Source of the DNA: Diplonema papillatum
Taxonomy: Eukaryota > Euglenozoa > Diplonemea > Diplonemida > Diplonemidae
NCBI GenBank assembly: GCA_030068145.1
Contig: JAPJBO010001110.1
Coordinates: 1-64,000 of the forward strand
DNA: 64,000 bases
Direction of reading: 5' to 3'
Shown here: positions 42,923 through 52,102 of the stretch, in pieces
Numbering within the stretch: position 1 is the stretch's first letter
Layout of the letters: every line of letters starts with the position of its first letter
Position numbers and translations under genes: made by a program
The notes under the pieces: model-generated
What the model was told of the DNA's origin: nothing
What the model saw: the letters and a program-made list of their open reading frames with translations, nothing else
Databases searched by the model: none

Positions 42923-45062
42923 TGGCCTCCCTTTAGGTCGTGCGTCCACAGGCCGCATGGTAGAAAGGTGATGTTTCTCGTCGGAAACGACCTTCCTGAC
43001 GCCCGCCGCCAGGACGATCGCAAACCCGTTTTCTTTGCTGCATCGCAGCGTCTCTGATCAGCAACACGCCGCGGCGTGTTCTCCCTTTGGTCGCGGGTCA
43101 ACCGACGCGAGCGACGACTTGCCTGAGTCTTGTGCTGCTCCCGAATTTCGGAGCGAAGGAGCGTCCGCGCGTCATGTGCGCGCAAGAAAGAATGCGTGGG
43201 TTTTGGTTCCCGGTGGGCAAAGGACTCTCTCGAAGGGGCTTCGGAGGTGGTTGCGTTCCTCCCAGGACATTTCCATAAAAAGAGACCTTTGGCCACCACA
43301 AGCCACCCTTTAGGAAAGGGAAAGGCTCCGAGTGACCGTCAGACTCGGAACGGACGGGGGAAACGAGGGGGCACTACAAGGTGGTATACGCACATACATA
43401 CCACTGATAGCCCTTCCAGGTGCTACTACGTAGGTGCATGTGGTTGTACCAGCATCCTGAGGTGCTACAGGACGTAGGTGAGTACTCTCACCGAATTCGG
43501 AATGATGATCCAGAGGTCGTCCTACAGGTTATGTGGTCCCACATATCTATACATACGTTGTATGCTCAGTGGAATTCTCTATGGACCGCGTGATGGGTCT
43601 CCGTGGGCATGCGCCTGATCTTACTTTCTGTGCTGCCCCCTTCGCAGGTAGGTGAGTCTGGACACTGCAACCGAGTTTCAGCACCTCACCCCCGAGGGTG
43701 CCCGGGAGCTTCCGCAATCGGCTTTTCAGGGCTCATGCGGCCGTGGTTCCACGGAGTCCTGTGCCCTTGGCTGGAGGCTCACACGGTTCACCATTGCTCG
43801 CCTGCGTCATTTTGTCCCCTTGCGTCCGCAAACCAGTGCCTTCGTCGCCGAATGCTCCCTTCAAGACGACTGTTGCCTCTCGGCACTGTCCACGCAGTGC
43901 CGAGAGGCTCTCATGGCAAAGTGACACGTGGTTCAGCGGACCGCAATTGCTGAAGGCGGCCACGTCCAATATGACGCCAGCGAGGGAAGATCCGTTCCTT
44001 TTCCTTTTTCCTTTCTTTTTTTGGTTCTCGTCTTTTCTTGGAGGCTTGTCCACCTATCTTTACATGACATGAGTCGTCGAGCCTCTTCCTTGTTTTTGAG
44101 TCTGCGGATACCTATATCCGTCCCGCACGTCAAATAATCTGAAGGGGTTGCGTTTTTTTCTTCGACTTTTTGTTTTTGAGCTTATTTCTTGTGTGCTCCT
44201 CAGGCCACGGTGTGAAACTCGGATCAAAAGAGGGTCTGGTGGCGTTCTGCTTAGAGCAGGACTTCGGGGCTTGATGCTATCTGGGGTTTTGTTTTGTGCT
44301 GGCCCGCGTCTTTCTTTTGCTCCTTAGGTGGCACGCGACTCAAGCCCGGCTTGGGGGCACACTTTTCCGTTTCTATGGTGTTCAAGTCACGGTGTCAGGC
44401 ACGGCGATTATGTCCCTTCGTCGCCTCAGTTTCCTATTCTTTCCTTCCGTTCGTGCTGCATCGTGTATTGTTCGGCGGACCTCGGTAAGTAGGAGGCTTG
44501 GCGTGCGAGAACTGTTCACAGTCGAATACGGCGGAGAGAGCTTGAGTTGAGTGCAAGAATAGCTCACGGGTGAAACTCGGTGTGTAAACGTTGCTGCGAA
44601 TGGTTCACCGGTGCCATCGGTAAATAAATAGAGGGCTTGACGTCGCTTGGCGTAGACGGAATGCCATGTGCTTCTATGCTGTCTTTACCTAGAAGACGAG
44701 GCATTCAGCTACTTTACCACAGCTACTTTACCACAGCTACTTTACCACAGCTACTTTACCAAAGCTACTCCCGCGCTTGACCTGATTTCTCAGCGCTGAC
44801 GTTCAGGGCACTGGACGGAACTCCACTCGCCACCGCTGTGACGAATGCACTCTGAAAAGCTTCGCGCACCCTGCTGTTGCTCACCGCGCGCAGAAACCGT
44901 CAAAAGCGCCCCACGAAGAAGGTCAGCGACTGCTTCCACGAAGCTGAGAATGCGGGCGCGCGTCGCCGTCACTACTACTTAACCAAACGCAGACGGTGCG
45001 AGGGGAGCCGCCCTCCCCACCCCCGCCTTCGCGGACATCCCCCGTCCCTCCCAACCGAGACG
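42923..45062. other. Intergenic, no gene recognised
   Basis: Short frames only. 44707-44768 is a 14-bp tandem repeat (AGCTACTTTACCAC, four to five copies). T/C-rich runs occur at 43990-44050 and 44140-44180. The open frame ahead of the carrier (from 44877) is continuous, but its peptide is basic low-complexity, so I start the carrier at the ATG at 45063. Confidence 0.5.
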
Positions 45063-45956
45063 ATGGCGGCGGTTGCACCCACCGCGCCTGTCGTAAGCAA
45101 CAAGCCGCGGGCGAAGACTGTCAGCTCCGGCGTGGAGTTCTTGATAAGCGGGGCGAGCGCGATGCTTGCGATCACGTTCACGAACCCGATGGACGTCGTG
45201 AAGACCAGGCTGCAGCTCCAAGGCCAAGGCGGGAAGCCGAAGGTGTACAATGGCGTGAGCGGGGCGCTCTCACGGATCTGGAAGGAAGAAGGCCTGCGGG
45301 GCCTGAACCGCGGTCTATCCGCTGCATACCTCCTGCAATTCACGAACGTGGGGACCCGTTTCGGCGGCTACGACCTCGTCAAGAAGCTCCTGGGCATCGA
45401 ACCCGGCTCACGACCCTCCTACCCCACCCTCCTCGCCTGCGGCGGGATGAGCGGAGCCATGGCGGGCCTTGTGTCGAACCCGTTCTACCTCATGAAGACG
45501 AGGCTGCAGGCGCACGGTAGCACGCTTTCCCTGACGCAGGCGGTGAACGGCATCCGCGCTGACGGCGGCCTCCTCGGATACTGGAGGGGCTGCTTCGCGT
45601 TCATTCCGAGGGTTGCGGCTGCTAGCTCGGTGCAGCTCGCGACGTACGACGTCGTCAAACACGAGGTCATGCGCGTCGGGCACTTCACCGACGGCTTCGC
45701 CGCCCATTTCGTGTCTTCTTGGATCACCAGCGTCGCTGTTGTGCTTGCGATGCAGCCATTTGACTTCAGCGCGACCCGCATCATGAGCTCGGCCACCTCG
45801 AGCAACAACGTGTTCACCGTTCTCAAAACGACCGTTCGCCAAGAAGGCGTCCGAGCCGTGTACCAAGGCACTCTTGCCAACTACCTTCGGTTCGGGCCTT
45901 ACTGCATTCTCGTGTTCGTCTTCGCTGAGCAGCTGCGGACCCTAGCTCGGTCGTAG
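45063..45956 (+). CDS. Mitochondrial carrier, SLC25A34/35 (OAC1-like) type
   Basis: 297 residues, single exon, usual length for the family. Three ~100-residue repeats each start with a carrier signature: NPMDVVKTRLQLQG, NPFYLMKTRLQAHG and QPFDFSATRIMS. The usual G-x-x-G-LxRG (GLRGLNRGL), GYWRGC and VYQGTLANYLRFGP follow-ups are present. The last repeat's VVLAMQPFDFSATR and LRFGPYCIL match the SLC25A34/35 and yeast OAC1 branch, which moves oxaloacetate, sulfate or related anions across the inner membrane. The substrate is not proven by sequence. The second signature has Tyr instead of Asp/Glu, as in other members of this branch. Two decayed copies of its last third follow directly. Confidence 0.87.
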   Translation: MAAVAPTAPVVSNKPRAKTVSSGVEFLISGASAMLAITFTNPMDVVKTRLQLQGQGGKPKVYNGVSGALSRIWKEEGLRGLNRGLSAAYLLQFTNVGTRFGGYDLVKKLLGIEPGSRPSYPTLLACGGMSGAMAGLVSNPFYLMKTRLQAHGSTLSLTQAVNGIRADGGLLGYWRGCFAFIPRVAAASSVQLATYDVVKHEVMRVGHFTDGFAAHFVSSWITSVAVVLAMQPFDFSATRIMSSATSSNNVFTVLKTTVRQEGVRAVYQGTLANYLRFGPYCILVFVFAEQLRTLARS

Positions 45957-46555
45957 GAGCGCTTCTAGCTCGCCTCGAACACGCTGCTTTCCATGGCACA
46001 CCGCGGGACTCAGTATCCAGTATCATATTGTCAAGCACGAAGCCATGCGCGTTGCACCACCGCCACTGCGATGCAGCCGTATGACTCCAGTGTGGCGCGG
46101 CTAGATCAAGCAACACAACGTGTTCACCGTTCCCAAAACGAACTTTCGTCAAGAAAGCATCCGAGCCGCGTACCAAGGCACTCTTGCCAATCATCTTCGG
46201 TTGAAGCCGCGTTGCATTCTCATGTTCGTCGTTTGCTGGGCAGCTGCGGTCACAGGAGCGCTTCTAGCTCGCTTTGATGTGCTGCTTTCCATGGCACACC
46301 GCGGGACTCAGTATACAATATCATATCGTCAAGCACGAAGCCATGCGCGTTGCACCAGCGTCACTGTTGTGCTCGCGATGCAGTCGGTTGGCACCAGTGT
46401 GGTGCGGCTAGTTCAAGCAACAACGTGTTCGCCGTTCTCAAAACGAGCCTTCGTGAAGGAGGCACCCTTGCCAACCACGTTCGGTTCAGGCCGCAGTGCA
46501 TTCGCGCATACGCCGTTTGCTGAATAGCTGCGGCCCATGCTCGGTGGCGGAAGCG
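45957..46555 (+). pseudogene. Two tandem decayed copies of the carrier's 3' end
   Basis: About 45963-46258 and 46259-46555 each match roughly the last 300 bases of the carrier plus its first downstream bases. They repeat TCAAGCACGAAGCCATGCGC, the ATGCAGCC region, CAACGTGTTCACCGTTC and CAAGGCACTCTTGCCAA. Internal deletions and stops make them non-coding. They are tandem and in the same orientation as the gene. Confidence 0.85.
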
Positions 46556-47432
46556 ATCCAACTCCGGTAGCCGTAAACGGCTCCTGAAACGAACATGCGC
46601 GGTTCTTTACCTACGGCTTTGGGGTTCGTTGTGTCTTTCTAGTACCATCGTGCTTACCAATGCACTCCTCTTGTGCTTCGCCGTGATATTTTCAAGCCGC
46701 GCAGCAGAAAGGCACCACTGCCCATTGCTTTCTCTAGTCATTTGACACTGAGTATGAAACAGCTCACATGCCGAATGCAAGTGGATGTTGCTCAAGCGTT
46801 GTCCACTCATAGTCGGCCGCGTGCTGGTATCACAAAGCCGGGCGTGCGTAGGTGTGCGTGGCCCACGCCGCGAAGTCACTGGCGTCAGCCTCCATGGAGC
46901 GTGGATGAGTGCAGATCCTGGGTTCAGGAGCGAATATTCATGAAGGCCGAAGTGGAGAAGGTTGCCGTGTCCACAGTCCTCTCGCGGCGCACGTGCGACC
47001 GGCCAGAAAATTGGAAGTTCTGGGCTGCATCCCACACCAAGCAGCATCCCCAACGTAGCGACGATAGGACTCGTGCCTTGCCACGGAAGCACCTTTGCTC
47101 CGTAGGCCCGCACATCCACATCCTTAGCCCTGGCAGCGCTACTGGCGGGGTAACCAGCCGGCAACGCTGTTTCACGAGGGAAGATACATACATCTCTAGC
47201 CCAGTCCAACCTCGTCTCTGCATCCCCCCCCTTTTTTTTTTTCCGGAGCTTTGAGCAGAACCTGTCGACACCGCGCAGGCGCGTCGCGTTTTCGAGTTAG
47301 AAAAGTGGGAGTCACCCGCTTTTCGGGTATGAATGAACACGCGTTTTTGGTTGTAGCACACCCGCTTTTCGGGTGTGACTCGGGCAAACCCTCGTTGACT
47401 CCAGCTTCTGAGGCCTCACCGTGTACCAGCTA
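46556..47432. other. Intergenic; dispersed repeats
   Basis: 46825-46945 repeats 34388-34500. 47309-47405 is a repeat with CACCCGCTTTTCGGGTATGA and CACCCGCTTTTCGGGTGTGA in direct order, each able to fold into a small hairpin; relatives lie near 38430 and 41195. No gene recognised. Confidence 0.6.
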
Positions 47433-48790
47433 CTGGGGGGCCCAGTACAATTGAGTTCAATTGTAATATAACGATACACGGCGTGGAATTGGGGGGTCTC
47501 AGACCCCCCCCCCCCCCCCCCCCCCTAACGCTAACGGGAGTATCTGGCAACCGCTGCTTAACAGTGCTCACGTGGGCGGTGTCTTCGGACAGCACCTCGT
47601 GATGTTCGCATCACAAAACAAAGAAGACAGTGAAATGGTCGTTACCTGGTCGGGTTTCGCTCGCGACCGTTTCCTGAACAATCCTTCACTAAATCCGCGG
47701 TTAAATAACCTGGCCTCAGTGGTGCAAGCACCACGCGCTCTTCAAACCCAAGAAACATTCCCCCCCCCCCTCTGCATTCCGCGAAGAAGACTTGATGCTA
47801 GCATCAAACACTTAGAGGCAAGTAGCGCCTGAACACGAAACTAAGATTTCCCCCCCAAAACACTAGTGTATTACAATTGAAGTGCAGCTTGCCTGTTGGA
47901 AACACGTTGTTGTCGGGACTAGTGAGTACAATGCAACTCCGAGCAAAAACTGAAGGGAAAACCTTCACACAACAAGCGAAAGGTTCGAGCTCGCAGTTCG
48001 GACTCCGAGCCCTGATTTCTCGTGCACCGGGTCGGAAATACCCAACTGGTGCATGCCGTGGGTGTTTCCACCAACACCTGGCAAGACTCCTGCTAAGACT
48101 CTTGGCAAGAGAGTGCCCTAACTTGGGCCTAAGGTTCACTTTTTCTGGGGCGGTTGCTCAGTATCAGAGTTTCCAACAGCATGGCGACCGCAGTCCGACG
48201 AACTTACTGCTTTCTCTTTTTGACAGAGAGCGCTGGCGGCAGACGGGCACCACCGATAAATCTGGGGATAACAAGATGTCCCATCCGATGGGCCATCGCC
48301 CCCATGCCGGGCCACGGTCACGATTGGCAGTGTCTCCGGCTGGCTCCGAAGCTCAACTCCGGAGCTGGCTCAGCAGCTCCGGAGCCACCGCCACACTGCG
48401 ATTGCCGGCCCATTGCCATGTTTGTGCTTCATGATCCCCGCACACAGCCAGCTCCAAGACTTTGGCACGAGCAACGGCATCAGCGACATCATCATGATCA
48501 TGCTCAAAACCTTTGGAAGACCCGGGTTCGGAATGCACACCAAAACCTCGTTTTAAGATTTCTTCTCCGCTTTGGAGGTCCAACATGACTTTTCCAAAAA
48601 AAAGCCGAAACGAAAACGGCCCTGAAACCGCCTCACTGACTGGCTCACACTCAACGGCAGTGCGAAAGTGTCAGCCGTACAGTAACATTACAATTCGATT
48701 GTATTATACGGTTGGGAGAAAAAAAAAGTTCAATTGTATTATACGGTTCAATTGTATTATACAGTTCAATAGTAATTAGCCCCCCCCAGT
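47433..48790. mobile_element. TIR element, 1.36 kb, related ends to the C48 element
   Basis: The left end CTGGGGGGCCCAGTACAATT and the right end (reverse complement CTGGGGGGGCTAATTACTAT) are imperfect inverted repeats, each flanked by TA. AATTGTAATATA/AATTGTATTATA words near both ends resemble the ends of the 7757-9296 element. A C24 run lies at 47503-47526. Interior frames are not recognised, so it looks non-autonomous or decayed. It ends about 195 bases before SDHAF1. Confidence 0.65.
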
Positions 48791-48984
48791 AGGGGGAAGC
48801 TACACCCAGCAACGAGGGTGCGTTCGACAAAGGTATCACCCTGAAGGCCATGGGTCACAGATTCTCTACCATTCCAACCCCAAACTGTCGACCCCGAAGA
48901 CAAAACGGCACACCAGAGAAACGCGATCCCGTCCAGGCAATCCGCACGAAACAGAAGAACCCACCGCCCCCCCCCCCATAGACA

Positions 48985-49209
48985 ATGCGGCGGGCGCCTC
49001 GCTTTGCAACCCGGCTGCACAGCGCGCGGTGGCACGGGAGCCACGCGGACGACACCGGCCCCGGAGGCGAGTCGGAACTGAAGGCAATCGAGCAGTTCGC
49101 CGCCGAGCAAAACACGCTGCCCGCGAGGGATCCGTCGCGCCGGGGCAGCGGGGCGCAGCAGGATGCCCGCACCCTGTACAAGCAGCTCCTTCGCGAGAGT
49201 CTCCGGAAG
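48985..49209 (+). CDS. SDHAF1: Succinate dehydrogenase assembly factor 1, exon 1 of 2
   Basis: Exon 1 gives residues 1-75 of a 136-residue protein (exon 2 at 51917-52102; phase 0). The N-terminus MRRAPRFATRLHSARWHG is Arg-rich with no acid, as in a mitochondrial presequence. The LYR-family motif appears as LYK at residues 64-66 in TLYKQLLRES. SDHAF1 is a matrix chaperone that helps insert Fe-S clusters into the SDHB subunit of respiratory complex II. Lys for Arg in the LYR motif is a conservative change. The donor is the unusual GTCTTT right after AAG. Confidence 0.8.
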
Positions 49210-49220
49210 GTCTTTTTTTT

Positions 49221-49735
49221 GTATAAGCACCCGCTTTGTAGGAAATGCTTGAGGCGACTGCCAGTTGCGATAGATCAAAGGAGGTAAATGTGCTGTAGCC
49301 CACACGAAACACAGGTAAATCTGGGTTCAGTGGCGGGCGTAAGCGTTCAACAAAAAGACCCACTTTGTAGTTGCATTGTTTTCTCCCCCTCTAGCCTCCT
49401 TCGAAATGAGCACAAGGCAGTCCCTCCAGTATTTTGTTCTTCAAACTTTTATATAAGCGCCAGCTTGAAAGGAAATGCTCGGCGATGCCGCCCGACAAAA
49501 AGCAGAAGGGTTCCCAAGTGCTGTAAGTAACGAACCACGTGTTGAACGGACGTGAGGTCATGCGGGTCTACCCGTACACGACAAATCACACGAACACAAC
49601 AGGTCAAAGTCCTGAGTGCGAAAACAACACACGGTGGGTGTAAGCGAATAACAATTCAGATTGTGTTTGTATTGTATTTGCCCCCCATCCTCTATATTTC
49701 TTCCCTTCCATTCGGAGTCGAAGCAGCTACGTCGA
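49221..49735 (+). repeat. Introner-like family A, longest copy
   Basis: The 5' part (to 49360) matches 28285-28440 and 10893-11095. The middle (49380-49435, CTCTAGCCTCCTTCGAAATG) matches 11100-11160 and 51365-51425. The 3' part (49440-49645) matches 28505-28695. 49440-49735 also matches, inverted, 57455-57770. Two of the copies begin within tens of bases of a splice donor. Confidence 0.85.
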
Positions 49736-49959
49736 GTATTTCATCAAACGCTAATAAAGCTGAAAGTATCTGCAGAATAACACAAAAAGCCTCCAGGCAA
49801 TACTCCATTTGAACATCTCTTCTGCCAGGGTACCTCAGGATACCATTCGGCATGGCCCAAAGCGAGCGACTCGTGCCAGCAACGAGTTGGCCAACTTGCT
49901 GCTGCGTGCACCACTGCATGTGCACTGCTACGTGTGGTGCTACGCTGCTGCTGGTGCAC

Positions 49960-51185
49960 TGCACCGTGTAGCGGATACAGTGCTGCTGGTGCACTACACT
50001 GTACAGTGCTGCTTGTGCACTGCACCGTGTAGCGGATACAGTGCTGCTGGTGCACTACACTGTACAGTGCTGCTTGTGCACTGCACCGTGTAGCGGATAC
50101 AGTGCTGCTGGTGCACTACACTGTACAGTGCTGCTTGTGCACTGCACCGTGTAGCGGATACAGTGCTGCTGGTGCACTACACTGTACAGTGCTGCTTGTG
50201 CACTGCACCGTGTAGCGGATACAGTGCTGCTGGTGCACTACACTGTACAGTGCTGCTTGTGCACTGCACCGTGTAGCGGATACAGTGCTGCTGGTGCACT
50301 ACACTGTACAGTGCTGCTTGTGCACTGCACCGTGTAGCGGATACAGTGCTGCTGGTGCACTACACTGTACAGTGCTGCTTGTGCACTGCACCGTGTAGCG
50401 GATACAGTGCTGCTGGTGCACTACACTGTACAGTGCTGCTTGTGCACTGCACCGTGTAGCGGATACAGTGCTGCTGGTGCACTACACTGTACAGTGCTGC
50501 TTGTGCACTGCACCGTGTAGCGGATACAGTGCTGCTGGTGCACTACACTGTACAGTGCTGCTTGTGCACTGCACCGTGTAGCGGATACAGTGCTGCTGGT
50601 GCACTACACTGTACAGTGCTGCTTGTGCACTGCACCGTGTAGCGGATACAGTGCTGCTTGTGCACTACACCGTGTAACGGATATAGTGCTGCTTGTGCAC
50701 TACACCGTGAAACGGATACAGTGCTGCTTGTGCACTACACCGTGTAACGGATATAGTGCTGCTTGTGCACTACACCGTGAAACGGATACAGTGCTGCTTG
50801 TGCACTACACCGTGAAACGGATACAGTGCTGCTTGTGCACTACACCGTGTAACGGATACAGTGCTGCTTGTGCACTACACCGTGTAGCGGATACAGTGCT
50901 GCTTGTGCACTACACTGTGAAACGGATAGCAGTGCTGCTTGTGCACTACACCGTGTAACGGATACAGTGCTGCTTGTGCACTACACCGTGTAACGGATAC
51001 AGTGCTGCTTGTGCACTACACTGTGAAACGGATAGCAGTGCTGCTTGTGCACTACACCGTGTAACGGATACAGTGCTGCTTGTGCACTACACCGTGTAAC
51101 GGATACAGTGCTGCTTGTGCACACCGTGTAGCGGATACATTGCTGCTGGTGCACTACACTGTGTAGCGGATACAGTGCTGCTGGT
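49960..51185. repeat. Satellite: 61-bp units, then 35-bp units
   Basis: 49965-50655 is about eleven near-identical 61-base units (GATACAGTGCTGCTGGTGCA...TGCTTGTGCACTGCACC). 50655-51185 continues with about fifteen 35-base units (GATACAGTGCTGCTTGTGCA CTACACCGTGTAACG) with small variants. The homogeneity of the first part implies recent amplification. Confidence 0.95.
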
Positions 51186-51916
51186 GCTCCTGGTACTGCG
51201 TGGCTCGAGGAAATACGAAACTCTCACCCTCTGTGGAGACCCCATTCCAAGTTGTGTCCCCAAGCAGCTTGTGCCGCACTCCGTGTATCACCTGTCCACC
51301 AGTTGAAGAAAAAGTTTCAAGCCCACGTAAAACCTGGGCTTGGCGCCGGCCAGCATAGTTGTTTTGTTCTCTCCATCTAGCCTCCATCGACAGAAGCACC
51401 GGGCGGTCCGCCCGAGTATTTCTTGTTGCGACAAATGATTTTGAGCCGGTCCGTCCCTATCTCTTGAACCTGCATCGAAGTGCCTGCTGTTTATCACAGT
51501 AATCACGGTCCACCACGGTCTATCAGATCCATCCCTAGTCCCTAGAGCTGCATCGAATTGCCCGGTGCTGTATTGTTCAGTCTATCACGGTCTATCAAAA
51601 GGGGATGGACCGGCTCAGAATTCCTCGTTATCTTGTAATAATGCCCCGTTTACCGGACAAGTCCGTCTATAAAACCCCGGATCTCTAAGTGAACTTGCAC
51701 TCTAAAAAGCAGGCTAAAGTCCGACCACAGCCAGACTAGCATTATCAAGTTGACAACCTAAAACCTCGGATCTCCAAGTGAACTTGCACTCTAAAAAGCA
51801 GGCTAACGTCCGACCACAGCCAGACTAGCATTATCAAGTTGATAGGCAACCTAAAATCGCTCCTTGCTGGCCGCAATGCTTCCGTTAGTTGCTAACCAAA
51901 GCTCCCCCACACACAG

Positions 51917-52102
51917 TCCGACCCGCAGGCGCGGCAAAACCTGCAGGAATACATCAAAGCCGAGTTCCGTAGAAACGCAGAGATGCCCAAGAATCAGTAC
52001 AACCGCATTGACTGGTCCCTTCGGCGCGGGAAGGCACATCTCGAGATGCTGCAGAATTCGAACCCGGCTGACGGCTTCTCTGTTTACGCGAGCCGGGCAT
52101 GA
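51917..52102 (+). CDS. SDHAF1: Succinate dehydrogenase assembly factor 1, exon 2 of 2
   Basis: 61 residues and TGA. YIKAEFRRNAEMPKNQYNRI followed by LRRGKAHLEML is the diagnostic second half of SDHAF1 (compare 'VRAEFRQ...RIEYLYRRGRRQL' in animals). Acceptor CACACAG, phase 0. Together with exon 1 this gives a full-length family member. Confidence 0.85.
   Translation, partial: SDPQARQNLQEYIKAEFRRNAEMPKNQYNRIDWSLRRGKAHLEMLQNSNPADGFSVYASRA

Larger units (their letters stand above)
49210..51916 (+). other. SDHAF1 intron (2.7 kb) with introner-like repeat and satellite
   Basis: GTCTTT...CACACAG. It starts with the family A repeat (49221-49735), then the satellite (49960-51185). Next comes a second piece of family A (51365-51425), then a tandem pair (about 51680-51765 and 51765-51850) containing ACTTGCACTCTAAAAAGCAGG, the acceptor-side motif. 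An AG at 49241 follows TTTTTTTT and GCTTTGTAG. Confidence 0.8.

Noticed and set aside
44877..45062. N-terminal extension of the mitochondrial carrier
   Set aside because: The frame is open but codes for a basic low-complexity peptide. Carriers of this family start close to the first repeat, and the ATG at 45063 fits the usual length.
50590..50958. 122-codon open frame in the SDHAF1 intron
   Set aside because: Runs through the 61/35-bp satellite; the peptide is the repeat translated.
49960..51185. CRISPR array
   Set aside because: Units are contiguous tandem repeats without unique spacers, in a eukaryotic intron. No CRISPR-like structure is seen anywhere in the window.
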